Shown one piece after another: positions 23,179 through 31,542 of a stretch of 64,000 nucleotides of DNA. A model generated the notes under the pieces. It did no database searches, was not told the DNA's origin, and worked only from the letters and a program-made list of their open reading frames with translations. How positions within the stretch are numbered: position 1 is the stretch's first letter; the number at the start of each line of letters is the position of its first letter. The stretch lies in assembly GCA_019634955.1 (NCBI GenBank), contig JAHCAK010000023.1:1-64000 (forward strand). The letters are read 5' to 3'. Position numbers and translations under genes: made by a program. Source of the stretch: Burkholderiales bacterium. GTDB lineage: Bacteria; Pseudomonadota; Gammaproteobacteria; Burkholderiales; Usitatibacteraceae.

Positions 23179-24522
23179 TCAGGTGACGCCCTGCGCGAGC
23201 ATGGCGTCGGCGACCTTCACGAACCCGGCGACGTTGGCGCCGTCGGCGTAGCTCACCGTGCCGCCGGCGCGCCGGCCGAAGCGCACGCAGGCGTCGTGGA
23301 TGCCCTTCATGATCTCGTGCAGGCGCACGTCGACCTCCTCGCGCGTCCAGGAGATGCGCATCGCGTTCTGGCTCATCTCCAGGCCCGAGGTGGCCACGCC
23401 GCCGGCGTTGCTCGCCTTGCCCGGCGCGTAGAGGACGCCCGCCTTCTCGAGGAGCTTCACCGCCTTCATCGTCGAGGGCATGTTGGCGCCCTCGGCGACG
23501 CACTTCACGCCGTTGCGCACGAGCGTGGCCGCGTCCTCCTCGTCCAGCTCGTTCTGCGTCGCGCAGGGCAGCGCGATGTCCACGGGCACGCCCCACGGCC
23601 TCGCCCCCGCCACGAACTTCGCGCCCACGCGGGCGGCGTACTCGCTCGCGCGCCCGTAGAGGTGGTTCTTCACCTCCATGAGCTCGGCGAGCTTCTCCGG
23701 GGTGAACCCCCCCTCGTCGATCACCGTGCCGCCGGAGTCGGAGACGGTCACCACCTTCGCGCCGAGGTCCATCGCCTTCTCGATGGCGTACTGCGCCACG
23801 TTGCCCGACCCGGAGACGGAGACGCGCATGCCCTCGAGCGAGCGCCCCGCGTGACGCAGCATCTCCTGCGCGAAGTAGATCGTGCCGTAGCCGGTGGCCT
23901 CGGGGCGCATGAGCGAGCCGCCGAACGCGAGGCCCTTGCCCGTGAAGACGCAGTCCGCGCGGTTGGTGAGCTTCTTCAGCATGCCGGTCATGAAGCCGAT
24001 CTCGCGCCCGCCCACGCCGATGTCGCCGGCGGGCACGTCGGTCTCCGCGCCCAGGTGCCGGAACAGCTCGGACACGAAGGCCTGGCAGAAGCGCATCACC
24101 TCGCCGGGGCTGCGGCCCTTGGGGTCGAAGTCCGAGCCCCCCTTGCCGCCGCCCATGGGCAGCGTCGTGAGGGCGTTCTTGAAGGTCTGCTCGAACGCGA
24201 GGAACTTGAGGATCGAGAGGTTCACCGAGGGGTGGAAGCGCAGCCCCCCCTTGTACGGCCCGATGGCGGAGCTGTGCTGGATGCGGTAGCCGCGGTTTAC
24301 GCACACCTCGCCCTTGTCGTTCACCCACGAGACGCGGAAGAGCACGGCGCGCTCGGGCTCCACGAGGCGGTCGAGCAGGCCGTGCTCGGCGTAGCGCGGG
24401 TTCGCCGCGATGTACGGCCAGAGGCTCTCCATCACCTCGGCCACGGCTTGGAGGAATTCGGGTTGCCCCGGGTTGCGTTCCGCTGCGCGGGCGAGGAATT
24501 CGCCCTGGTCCTTGTACTTCAC
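23179..24522 (-). CDS. gdhA: NADP-specific glutamate dehydrogenase
   Basis: Catalyses the reversible reductive amination of 2-oxoglutarate to glutamate, an entry point for ammonium. The 447-residue length is that of the hexameric bacterial NADP enzyme. The substrate lysine region is PMGGGKGGSDFDPKGRSPGE, followed by PAGDIGVGGREIGFMTGMLK and the Rossmann loop VSVSGSGNVAQYAIEKAMD. GTG start at 24522 with a CAGGAGG ribosome site. It appears monocistronic: 103 bases separate it from the ABC transporter genes upstream on the same strand, and it ends against an SDR gene. Confidence 0.96.
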   Translation of the reverse strand: MKYKDQGEFLARAAERNPGQPEFLQAVAEVMESLWPYIAANPRYAEHGLLDRLVEPERAVLFRVSWVNDKGEVCVNRGYRIQHSSAIGPYKGGLRFHPSVNLSILKFLAFEQTFKNALTTLPMGGGKGGSDFDPKGRSPGEVMRFCQAFVSELFRHLGAETDVPAGDIGVGGREIGFMTGMLKKLTNRADCVFTGKGLAFGGSLMRPEATGYGTIYFAQEMLRHAGRSLEGMRVSVSGSGNVAQYAIEKAMDLGAKVVTVSDSGGTVIDEGGFTPEKLAELMEVKNHLYGRASEYAARVGAKFVAGARPWGVPVDIALPCATQNELDEEDAATLVRNGVKCVAEGANMPSTMKAVKLLEKAGVLYAPGKASNAGGVATSGLEMSQNAMRISWTREEVDVRLHEIMKGIHDACVRFGRRAGGTVSYADGANVAGFVKVADAMLAQGVT

Positions 24523-24625
24523 GCTCCAGCCTCCTGTCGTGCCCCCACGGGGAAAGATGTCGTCGAAATGCCTATTTTCGGCCAGGCCGCGCCGCCGGGC
24601 ACGCGAAATACGCGGGTTTCTTGAT

Positions 24626-25420
24626 TCAGTCGGGATTCGCGGGCGGCGCGGGCAGGCACACGCGGGCCTCGGCGCCGCCGGCGGTGCGCACCGGGACCAC
24701 CTCGATCGGGCGGCCGTAAAGTCTCGAGAGCGCCGCCGAGGTGAGGGTGGCGAGCGTCGGCCCCTGCGCGACCAGGCTGCCCGCGGCGAGCAGCAGCACG
24801 CGGTCGGCGAGGCGGAAGGCGTGCTCCGGGTGGTGCGTGGAGACGAGCACGCCGATGCCCGACTCGCGAAGCCGCGCCACCTCCTCCAGCACGCGCGACT
24901 GGTTGCCGTAGTCGAGGTTGGCGGTGGGCTCGTCCATCACGAGGTAGCCCGCCTCGGTGGCGAGCGCGCGGGCGATGAGCGCGAGCTGGCGCTCGCCGCC
25001 GCTCACGCCATGGATGGGGCGGTCGGCGAGGTGGGCGATGCCGAGACGCTCCAGCGCCGCGTGCGCGGCCTCGCGGTCGCGCGGCGCCGGGCTTGCGAAG
25101 ACGCCGCGGTGCGCGGTGCGGCCCATCTCCACCATCTCGCGCAGGCTGAAGTCGAAATGGCTGTCGGCGGCCTGCGGCACCCAGGCGAGGCGGCGCGCGC
25201 GCTCGGCGGCGGGCCAGGCGCCGAGGTCGCGGCCGTCGAGCGTGACCTCCCCGGCCAGGCGCGGCTGCAGGCCGAGGAGCGTGCGCATGAGCGTGGACTT
25301 GCCGCTGCCGTTGGGGCCCAGCAGGCACACGACCTCGCCCGCGGCGAGGAAGCAGTCGAGCGCGCGCCCCACGACGTGGTCGCGGAAGCCGAAGTCGAGC
25401 CCTCGCGCGGCGAGCGTCAT
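24626..25420 (-). CDS. FecE/BtuD-type ABC transporter ATP-binding protein
   Basis: A 264-residue ATPase for an iron-siderophore/B12-type importer. Walker A is LLGPNGSGKSTLMRTLLGLQ, the signature is HGVSGGERQLALIARALA and Walker B YLVMDEPTANLDYG. It overlaps the permease gene by four bases. No binding protein or TonB receptor is beside it. Related FecCD-type systems (H. influenzae MolBC) carry molybdate and tungstate, and this pair sits next to two oxyanion importers, so an oxyanion role is possible. Iron chelate or cobalamin remains equally open. Confidence 0.9.
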   Translation of the reverse strand: MTLAARGLDFGFRDHVVGRALDCFLAAGEVVCLLGPNGSGKSTLMRTLLGLQPRLAGEVTLDGRDLGAWPAAERARRLAWVPQAADSHFDFSLREMVEMGRTAHRGVFASPAPRDREAAHAALERLGIAHLADRPIHGVSGGERQLALIARALATEAGYLVMDEPTANLDYGNQSRVLEEVARLRESGIGVLVSTHHPEHAFRLADRVLLLAAGSLVAQGPTLATLTSAALSRLYGRPIEVVPVRTAGGAEARVCLPAPPANPD

Positions 25421-26421
25421 CGCCGGAAGGTCGCCGCGAGCAGCGCGATGAAGACGGGCGTGCCCACGAAAGCGGTGGCGACACCCGGCGGGATCTCGGT
25501 CGCCGCCACGGTGCGGCAGAGCGTGTCCACGGCGAGCATGAACGCCGCGCCCAGCACGAGGGAGAGTGGCATCACGCGCGCGAAGGAGGCCCCCACGAGG
25601 AGCCGCGCGGCGTGCGGGATCACGAGGCCGACCCAGCCGATCACGCCCGCGATCGCCACGGCCGAGGCGGTGACGAGGGTGGCGCACGCGATGACCACGA
25701 AGCGAAGCCGCGTCACGTCGAGCCCCAGGGAGCGGGCCTCGTCCTCGGAGAGCGCGAGCAGGTCGATGCGCCAGCGCAGCAGGACGAGCGGCACGAGGCC
25801 GAGCGCCACCACCGGCAGCGCCACGGCGAGGTCGGCGGGCAGGGCGCCGCCGAAGCTCCCGAGCAGCCAGAAGGTGATGGCGGGAAGCTGGTTGTAGGGG
25901 TCGGCCACGTACTTCACGAGCGCGATGCCGGCGCCGAAGAGCGAGCCCACGACGACGCCCGCGAGGATGAGCGTGAGGATCGGGTCGCGCCGCCCGACCC
26001 AGGTGCCGACGGCGACCACGAGGGCGACGGCCGCGATCCCGCCGGCGAAGGCAAGGCCCTGGATCGCGACGATGGGCAGCGCGAAGAGGATGGCGAGCCC
26101 GGCGCCGAGCGCGCAGCCGGCGGAGACGCCCAGGATGTCGGGCGACACCAGCGGGTTCTTGAACAGGTTCTGGTAGGCCGCGCCCGCGGCGGCGAGCGCG
26201 GCGCCGACGGCGAGCGCCGCGACGAGCCGGGGCGCGCGCACCTGCAGGATCACCGACTCGACGTTGCGCGCGAGCCCGCTCTCGGCGCCCGTGACCGCCG
26301 ACCACAGCGCCCGCCACACCTCGCCCGGGGAGACGGGGAAGCGCCCCACCGAGAGGCTCCACAAGACGACGGCGGCGAGAGCCGCGAGGGCGAATGCGGT
26401 GACGGTGGCGGCCCTGCTCAT
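25417..26421 (-). CDS. FecCD-type ABC transporter permease
   Basis: A 334-residue permease with about nine to ten membrane helices. Family blocks are VRAPRLVAALAVGAALAAAG, AYQNLFKNPLVSPDILGVSA, WLLGSFGGALPADLAVALPV and the coupling region VIGWVGLVIPHAARLLVGAS. It forms a homodimeric channel with the adjacent ATPase. The operon lacks a substrate-binding protein. It is transcribed away from the tupA-like gene just upstream on the same strand, 23 bases apart. Confidence 0.92.
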   Translation of the reverse strand: MSRAATVTAFALAALAAVVLWSLSVGRFPVSPGEVWRALWSAVTGAESGLARNVESVILQVRAPRLVAALAVGAALAAAGAAYQNLFKNPLVSPDILGVSAGCALGAGLAILFALPIVAIQGLAFAGGIAAVALVVAVGTWVGRRDPILTLILAGVVVGSLFGAGIALVKYVADPYNQLPAITFWLLGSFGGALPADLAVALPVVALGLVPLVLLRWRIDLLALSEDEARSLGLDVTRLRFVVIACATLVTASAVAIAGVIGWVGLVIPHAARLLVGASFARVMPLSLVLGAAFMLAVDTLCRTVAATEIPPGVATAFVGTPVFIALLAATFRR

Positions 26422-26444
26422 GGAGCCGCCATTCTAGCGGCGCC

Positions 26445-27302
26445 TCAGCGATCCGGCTTCGCGTTGGGGAAGAAGAGCTGCTCGCCGCCGATCTTGTAGG
26501 CGGCGATGGCCTTCTGGCCTTCCGGCGAGATCACCCAGTCGACGAACTTCTGGCCGGCCTCCTTCTTCACGTGCGGGTGCTTCGCGGGGTTCACGAGCAT
26601 CACGCCGTACTGGTTGAAGAGGCGCTGGTCGCCCTCCACGACGATCTCCAGCTCGCCGCGGTTCTTGAAGGAGAGCCAGGTGCCGCGGTCGGTGAGGGCG
26701 TAGGCGTTCATGCCCGAGGCGGTGTTGAGCGTGGGGCCCATGCCCGAGCCCGTCTCGCGGTACCAGGTGGTCTTGGACTGCGTCGGGTCGACGCCGGCGG
26801 CCTTCCAGTAGCGCAGCTCGGCGGCGTGCGTTCCGCTCTTGTCGGCCCGCGAGGCGAAGGGGGCGCCGGCGGCGGCGATCTTCTTCAGTCCCTCGATCAC
26901 GTCCTTGCCACGCGCCTTGGCCGGGTCCGCCTTCGGGCCCACGATCACGAAGTCGTTGTACATCACCTCGAAGCGCCTGACGCCCCACCCGTCGGCCACG
27001 AACTTGTCCTCGGCGACCTTGTCGTGCACGAAGACCACGTCGGCGTCGCCGCGCCGGCCCATGTCGAGGGCCTGCCCGGTGCCGAGGGCCACGACGCGCG
27101 CCTCGATGCCGGTGGCCTTCGTGAACTCCGGCAGGAGCTGCTTGAAGAGGCCGGATTGCTCCGTGGAGGTGGTCGAGGCCACCGTGATGAAGGTGCCCTG
27201 CGCCGAGGCGGACTGGGCGGCGAGGAGCGTGGCGGCGGCGGTCGCGGCGGCGATCCAGGTGAGCGAAAGGCGCCAGAAGGCGCGCGGCAGGTTCATTTCC
27301 AT
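26445..27302 (-). CDS. tupA: Tungstate ABC transporter substrate-binding protein
   Basis: A 285-residue periplasmic protein with a signal peptide (cleavage likely after SASA near residue 34). The TupA hallmark TTSTEQSGLFKQLLPEF, the GTGQALDMGRRGDADVVFVH block and the FNQYGVMLVNP strand identify a tungstate-type binding protein. TupA proteins bind tungstate with high affinity and molybdate more weakly. The start at 27302 follows an AAGGAG site. It overlaps tupC by ten bases, giving the order tupB-tupC-tupA on the minus strand. Confidence 0.9.
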   Translation of the reverse strand: MEMNLPRAFWRLSLTWIAAATAAATLLAAQSASAQGTFITVASTTSTEQSGLFKQLLPEFTKATGIEARVVALGTGQALDMGRRGDADVVFVHDKVAEDKFVADGWGVRRFEVMYNDFVIVGPKADPAKARGKDVIEGLKKIAAAGAPFASRADKSGTHAAELRYWKAAGVDPTQSKTTWYRETGSGMGPTLNTASGMNAYALTDRGTWLSFKNRGELEIVVEGDQRLFNQYGVMLVNPAKHPHVKKEAGQKFVDWVISPEGQKAIAAYKIGGEQLFFPNAKPDR

Positions 27303-28000
27303 GGCAGTTCTCCTTGAAGGAACAGGCGTGCTTCGTTCGATGCGGGTTGGTCGAAGAACCGGTCGGCGGCGGTCCGCTCCGCGGCGCGCCCGGCGTGGAT
27401 GAAGACGATTTCGTCGGCCAGGCGCCGGGCCTGGCCGAGGTTGTGCGTGGTCATGACGATGCGCGTGCCCTCCGCGGCGATGGAGGCGATGACGCGTTCC
27501 ACCTCCGCGGTGGCGCCCGGGTCGAGGCTCGCGGTGGGCTCGTCGAGGAAGAGGATCTCGGGCCTGAGCGCCCACGCGCGGGCGAGCGCGAGGCGTTGCT
27601 GCTCGCCGCCGGAGAGGACGCGGGCCGGCCGGTCGGCGATCCTCTCGAGACCCACGCGGGCCAGCGCCGCGGTGGCGCGCGACGTGCGCTCGGGCTCGGC
27701 CACGCCGTTCACGGCGAGCGCGTAGCGGAGGTTGGCGAGGGCGGAGCGGCGCAGCATCACCGGGCGCTGGAAGACCATGGCCTGCCGCACCGGGCGGCTC
27801 CACGACACCGTGCCGGCGGCGGGGGCGATGAGGCCGTGCAGCGTGCGCAGCAGCACGCTCTTGCCCGCGCCGTTGGGGCCCAGCACCACGGTGCGCAGCC
27901 CGGGCTCGAGAACGAGGTCGAGCCCGTCGAGGGCGCGCACGCCGCCGAGCACGACGGAGACGCCGCGCGCCTCCAGCTGGAAGGGGCGTGCCTCAGCCAT
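27293..28000 (-). CDS. tupC: Tungstate ABC transporter ATP-binding protein
   Basis: A 235-residue importer ATPase with Walker A VLGPNGAGKSVLLRTLHGLI, a Q-loop MVFQRPVMLRRS, signature RVLSGGEQQRLALARA and Walker B ILFLDEPTASLDPG. It lies between the permease (overlap of eight bases) and tupA (overlap of ten bases), so the three are one translation-coupled operon. Length is that of a TupC/ModC-short ATPase without a TOBE domain. Assignment to tungstate rests on the neighbouring TupA. Confidence 0.9.
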   Translation of the reverse strand: MAEARPFQLEARGVSVVLGGVRALDGLDLVLEPGLRTVVLGPNGAGKSVLLRTLHGLIAPAAGTVSWSRPVRQAMVFQRPVMLRRSALANLRYALAVNGVAEPERTSRATAALARVGLERIADRPARVLSGGEQQRLALARAWALRPEILFLDEPTASLDPGATAEVERVIASIAAEGTRIVMTTHNLGQARRLADEIVFIHAGRAAERTAADRFFDQPASNEARLFLQGELPWK

Positions 28001-28697
28001 GGTGCCTGGCGCTCCACTCGCGGATGCCGAAGGCGCCCGCGTTGATCGCGAGCACCACGGCAATGAGGACCACGCCCAGCCCGAGGGCGAGCGGCAGGTC
28101 GCCCTTGCTCGTTTCCAGCGCGATGGCCGTGGTCATCACGCGCGTGACGCCGTCGATGTTGCCGCCGACCACCATCACGGCGCCCACCTCGGACGCCGCG
28201 CGGCCGAAGCCCGCCATCACGACGGTGAGGAGGGAAAAGCGCGTGTCCCACAGGATGGTCGGCACGGCGCGAAGGCGCGAGACGCCGAGCGAGGTGAGCT
28301 GCTCGCGGTACTCGCCCCACGCGTCCTCGGCGGCCTGGCGCGCGAGGGCGGCGACGATCGGAACCACGAGCACCGTCTGCGCCACGATGATGGCCGCCGG
28401 GGTGAAGAGGATGCCGAACTCGCCGAGCGGGCCGGCGCGGGAGAGCAGGAGGTAGACCACCAGGCCCACCACGACGCTGGGCAGTCCGAGGAGGGCATTC
28501 AGGATCACGATGAGGGCCCGCCGCCCGGGAAACGTCCCGACGGCGATGAGGGCGCCCAGCGGCAGCCCGATCGCCGCGCCGGCGACGGCGCTGGCGAGCG
28601 AGAGCTTGAGCGACAGGAGGACGATGCTCCACAGCTCGGGGTCGGCGCCGCCGATGAGTTGCAGGGCCACCCCAAGGCTTGCAAATATTTCAAACAT
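27993..28697 (-). CDS. tupB: Tungstate ABC transporter permease
   Basis: A 234-residue permease with about five helices. The coupling EAA-like loop is FGRAASEVGAVMVVGGNIDG, and LNALLGLPSVVVGLVVYLLL matches TupB. It is the first gene of the tup operon. A TAAAAT hexamer (28709-28704 on the minus strand) ends six bases before the ATG and no ribosome site is seen, so its mRNA may be leaderless. It is divergent from the HTH/PBP-like regulator gene, which may control it. Confidence 0.9.
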   Translation of the reverse strand: MFEIFASLGVALQLIGGADPELWSIVLLSLKLSLASAVAGAAIGLPLGALIAVGTFPGRRALIVILNALLGLPSVVVGLVVYLLLSRAGPLGEFGILFTPAAIIVAQTVLVVPIVAALARQAAEDAWGEYREQLTSLGVSRLRAVPTILWDTRFSLLTVVMAGFGRAASEVGAVMVVGGNIDGVTRVMTTAIALETSKGDLPLALGLGVVLIAVVLAINAGAFGIREWSARHHG

Positions 28698-28759
28698 TGT
28701 GCAATTTTACCGTTTTCTTGGAGACGGCACCTTGACCCGCGCCCGGTAGAATCGCCGCC

Positions 28760-29650
28760 ATGCCTTCCGCCCCCGCCCACCTCACCGTCGCCGAGGTCGC
28801 CCGCCACCTGCGGCTGGGCACGCGCAAGGTCTACGACCTCGTGGCGAGGAAGGGCCTGCCGCACGTGCGGGCGGGCGGCAAGCTCCTCTTCGACGTGGCC
28901 GAGGTCGAGCGCTGGCTCGCGCAGTCGGCGGGTGGGGCGGCGCCTCGCGCGGGGCTCCCGCCGCCGGTGGTGGGCGGCAGCCACGACCCGCTGCTCGAGT
29001 GGGCGGTGCGGGAATCGCGCTGCGGGCTGGCGCTCCTCACGCAGGGAAGCGCCGACGGGCTGGAGCGGCTCTCGCGTGGCGAGGTGGCCGCGGCGCTCAT
29101 GCACCTGCCGTCGGCGGATCTCTCCGATTTCAACCGCGCCGAGGCGGACGAGAGGCTGCGCGGACGCGGCGTGGCGCTGGTCGAGTGGGCCCGTCGCGAG
29201 CAGGGGTTGCTGGTCGCTCGCGGCAATCCGAGGAAGATCCGCGCGGTGGCGGACCTCGCCCGGCGCGGCGTGACGGTCGCCGCCCGCCAGCCGGGGGCGG
29301 GCAGCGCCGTGCTGCTGGAGCGGCTGCTCGCGCGAGAGGGCATCGACCGCCGGCGGCTTCGCGTCACGGCCACGACGATGGGCGAGGGCGACCTCGCGAT
29401 GGCGGTGAAGTCCGGCGAGGCGGATGTCGGCCTCGGCGCGCGCGCAGCTGCCGCGCCGCTGGGGCTGGACTTCGTGCCGCTGGTCGTCGAGCGCCTGGAC
29501 CTCGGCGTCTCCCGCGCGGCGTGGTTCGAGGCGCCGATGCGCTCTCTCATGGCCTTCGCGCACGGCAAGCGCTTCGCCGGGCACGCCCGCTCGCTCGGCG
29601 GCTACGACATCTCGGGCCTCGGCGCCGTCACCTGGAACGACCCCGCCTGA
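28760..29650 (+). CDS. Excisionase-type HTH regulator with periplasmic-binding-protein-like domain
   Basis: A 296-residue one-component regulator. Residues 1-55 form a MerR/excisionase-like winged helix (LTVAEVARHLRLGTRKVYDL, AGGKLLFDVAEVERWLAQ). Residues about 75-290 form a PBP-like domain (PF12727 type), with SRCGLALLTQGSADGLERLS and KSGEADVGLGARAAAAPLGL, like the sensor half of molybdate-linked regulators. The divergent tup operon and the following mod operon suggest it senses tungstate or molybdate; that is inference. A TAGAAT hexamer lies seven bases before the ATG, with no ribosome site. Confidence 0.85.
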   Translation: MPSAPAHLTVAEVARHLRLGTRKVYDLVARKGLPHVRAGGKLLFDVAEVERWLAQSAGGAAPRAGLPPPVVGGSHDPLLEWAVRESRCGLALLTQGSADGLERLSRGEVAAALMHLPSADLSDFNRAEADERLRGRGVALVEWARREQGLLVARGNPRKIRAVADLARRGVTVAARQPGAGSAVLLERLLAREGIDRRRLRVTATTMGEGDLAMAVKSGEADVGLGARAAAAPLGLDFVPLVVERLDLGVSRAAWFEAPMRSLMAFAHGKRFAGHARSLGGYDISGLGAVTWNDPA

Positions 29651-29651
29651 A

Positions 29652-29754
29652 GCGGAACCGGTCTACGGAACCGGTCTATTCGCTGAGAAATGGCAGGATC
29701 GCTTCGATGCCTGAATAGACCGGTTCCGTAGACCGGTTCCGCAGACCGGTTCCG
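29652..29754. repeat. 30-bp perfect inverted repeat built from 13-bp units
   Basis: The left arm (29652-29681) and right arm (29713-29742) are exact reverse complements of 30 bases, with a 31-base loop that itself contains a small hairpin (29695-29712). The arms are made of a 13-base unit: CGGAACCGGTCTA twice in a row (29653, 29666), and its reverse complement TAGACCGGTTCCG twice (29716, 29729), followed by a third, one-base variant CAGACCGGTTCCG (29742-29754). The core ACCGGT is palindromic. It fills the 110-base space between the convergent regulator and modC stops. No T-tract follows, so it is not a standard terminator. Confidence 0.9.
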
Positions 29755-29760
29755 CGGGGA

Positions 29761-30849
29761 TCAGGCGAATCCGACGGCGTGGCGGTCGAGGGCGACGGCC
29801 TTCACGAGGGCGAAGGCGCGTTTGCCGGGCGCGAGCGCGAGGCGGTCGCAGGATTGCTGCGATACGCGCGAGATCACCACCGCGCCGCCGACGGCGAGCG
29901 TCACGTCGACCAGCGCGCCCTTCCGGGGCGAGACCGCGGTGACCGTCCCCTCGAGCACGTTGAGGAAGCTCGTGTCCGGCGGTGGCGCGAGGGCGAGGGC
30001 AACGTCGCGCGCGCGCAGCCGCACGCGCACGCGCTCGCCGGGCAGCGAATCGACCACGGGCACGAGCAGCCGCCCGCCGTCGAAGTCGAGCGCGGTGAGC
30101 CCGCCGTCGAGGTCGTGCTCCGCCACGCGCGCCTCGATGACGGAGCCGGCCTGGAATCGCCCCGTGATGGGCTCGAGGTCCGGCCGCCCCATGATCTCCG
30201 CGACGGTGCCGGCGGCGACCGTGCCGCCGTCCGAGACGAGGACCAGGTGGTCGGCGAGCCGCGTCACCTCCTCGATCGAGTGGCTCACGTAGACGATGGG
30301 GATCCCGAATTCGTCGCGCAGGATCTCGACGTAGGCGAGGATCTCGGCCTTGCGCGGGATGTCGAGCGAGGCGAGCGGCTCGTCCATGAGCAGCAGCCGC
30401 GGGCTCGCGAGGAGCGCCCGGCCGATCGCCACGCGCTGGCGCTCGCCGCCGGAGAGCCCCGCGGGGCGGCGGTCGAGGTGGGACGCGAGGCCCAGCAGGC
30501 CCACCACGTGCGCGCGGTCCACGTAGCGCTCCGCCGGCGGCGTGAGCCGCTCGCCGTACTCGAGGTTGCCGCGCACGGTGAGGTGGGGGAAGAGCAGCGC
30601 GTCCTGGAACACGTAGCCGATGCGGCGCCGCTCCGGGGGCAGGTTCACGCCGGCCGCGCCGTCGAAGAGCGTCTCCTCGCCCACGCGGATGCGTCCGGCG
30701 ACCGGCGTGACGAGCCCCGCGATCGCCTGCACGATCGTGGTCTTGCCCGAGCCGGAGCGGCCGAAGAGGGCGACCACCGGCGCCTGCGTGGAGAAGCGCG
30801 CCGCGAGCGAGAAGCTCCCCCGGCGCAGCGTGACGTCGACCTCGATCAA
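29761..30849 (-). CDS. modC: Molybdate ABC transporter ATP-binding protein
   Basis: A 362-residue ATPase: Walker A LFGRSGSGKTTIVQAIAGLV, Q-loop YVFQDALLFPHLTVRGNLEY, signature AGLSGGERQRVAIGRALLAS, Walker B LLLMDEPLASLDIPRK, then a C-terminal TOBE/molybdate-binding domain (about residues 295-360, SFLNVLEGTVTAVSPRKGAL) that binds the oxyanion and inhibits transport. TTG start at 30849 overlaps the modB stop (TTGA). It ends the modABC operon against the inverted repeat. Confidence 0.92.
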   Translation of the reverse strand: MIEVDVTLRRGSFSLAARFSTQAPVVALFGRSGSGKTTIVQAIAGLVTPVAGRIRVGEETLFDGAAGVNLPPERRRIGYVFQDALLFPHLTVRGNLEYGERLTPPAERYVDRAHVVGLLGLASHLDRRPAGLSGGERQRVAIGRALLASPRLLLMDEPLASLDIPRKAEILAYVEILRDEFGIPIVYVSHSIEEVTRLADHLVLVSDGGTVAAGTVAEIMGRPDLEPITGRFQAGSVIEARVAEHDLDGGLTALDFDGGRLLVPVVDSLPGERVRVRLRARDVALALAPPPDTSFLNVLEGTVTAVSPRKGALVDVTLAVGGAVVISRVSQQSCDRLALAPGKRAFALVKAVALDRHAVGFA

Positions 30850-31538
30850 GCCCGCGCCCCCGGGCCGCGGGAGCGGCGCGCGAGCCACTCCGACGCGGCC
30901 AGCGCCGCGAGCGAGATCACGACCGACACGGCCGAGAGCCGCAGCGCCTCCGCCTCCCCGCCCGGCACCTGCGTGAAGCCGTAGATCGCGAGCGGCAGCG
31001 TCTGCGTCTCGCCGGGGATGTTGGAGACGAAGGTGATCGTCGCGCCGAACTCGCCGAGGCTGCGGGCGAAGGACAGGAGCACGCCGGTGGCGATGCCGGG
31101 CAGGATGATCGGCAGCGTCACCGTGAGGAACGCGCGCCACGGGCCCGCGCCCAGCGTGCGCGCGGCCGACTCGAGCCGGTGGTCCATCGATTCGAGCGAG
31201 AGCCGGATGGCGCGCACGAGGAGCGGGAAGCCCATCACGGCGGCGGCGAGCGCGGCGCCCGTCCACTTGAACGCGAAGGTGACGCCGAGCGGCGCGAGCA
31301 GCGAGCCCAGCGGGCCGTTGCGGCCGAGGAGCAGCAGGAGGCCGAAGCCGATGACCACGGGCGGCAGCACCAGCGGCAGGTGCACGACCGCGTCGACGAG
31401 GACCTTGCCGGGAAAGCGCGCCCGCGCGAGCAGGTAGGCGGTCGCGAGCGCCGGCGGCAGGCTCGCGGCGACGCTCCAGGACGCGACCTTCAGGCTCAGC
31501 CCGATGATGCCCCAGGTATCGGCGCCGGCCCCCTCCAT
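30846..31538 (-). CDS. modB: Molybdate ABC transporter permease
   Basis: A 230-residue inner-membrane permease with about five to six helices. LPLVLPPVVIGFGLLLLLGR and the coupling loop FARSLGEFGATITFVSNIPG with ETQTLPLAIY are diagnostic ModB sequences. It lies four bases after modA and overlaps modC by four bases, so the three subunits should be made together. Confidence 0.95.
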   Translation of the reverse strand: MEGAGADTWGIIGLSLKVASWSVAASLPPALATAYLLARARFPGKVLVDAVVHLPLVLPPVVIGFGLLLLLGRNGPLGSLLAPLGVTFAFKWTGAALAAAVMGFPLLVRAIRLSLESMDHRLESAARTLGAGPWRAFLTVTLPIILPGIATGVLLSFARSLGEFGATITFVSNIPGETQTLPLAIYGFTQVPGGEAEALRLSAVSVVISLAALAASEWLARRSRGPGARA

Positions 31539-31542
31539 CGGG

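Noticed and set aside
28732-28752. TTGACC plus TAGAAT as a promoter for the HTH/PBP regulator
   Set aside because: The two hexamers are only nine bases apart, too close for sigma-70; only the TAGAAT is kept as a possible -10.
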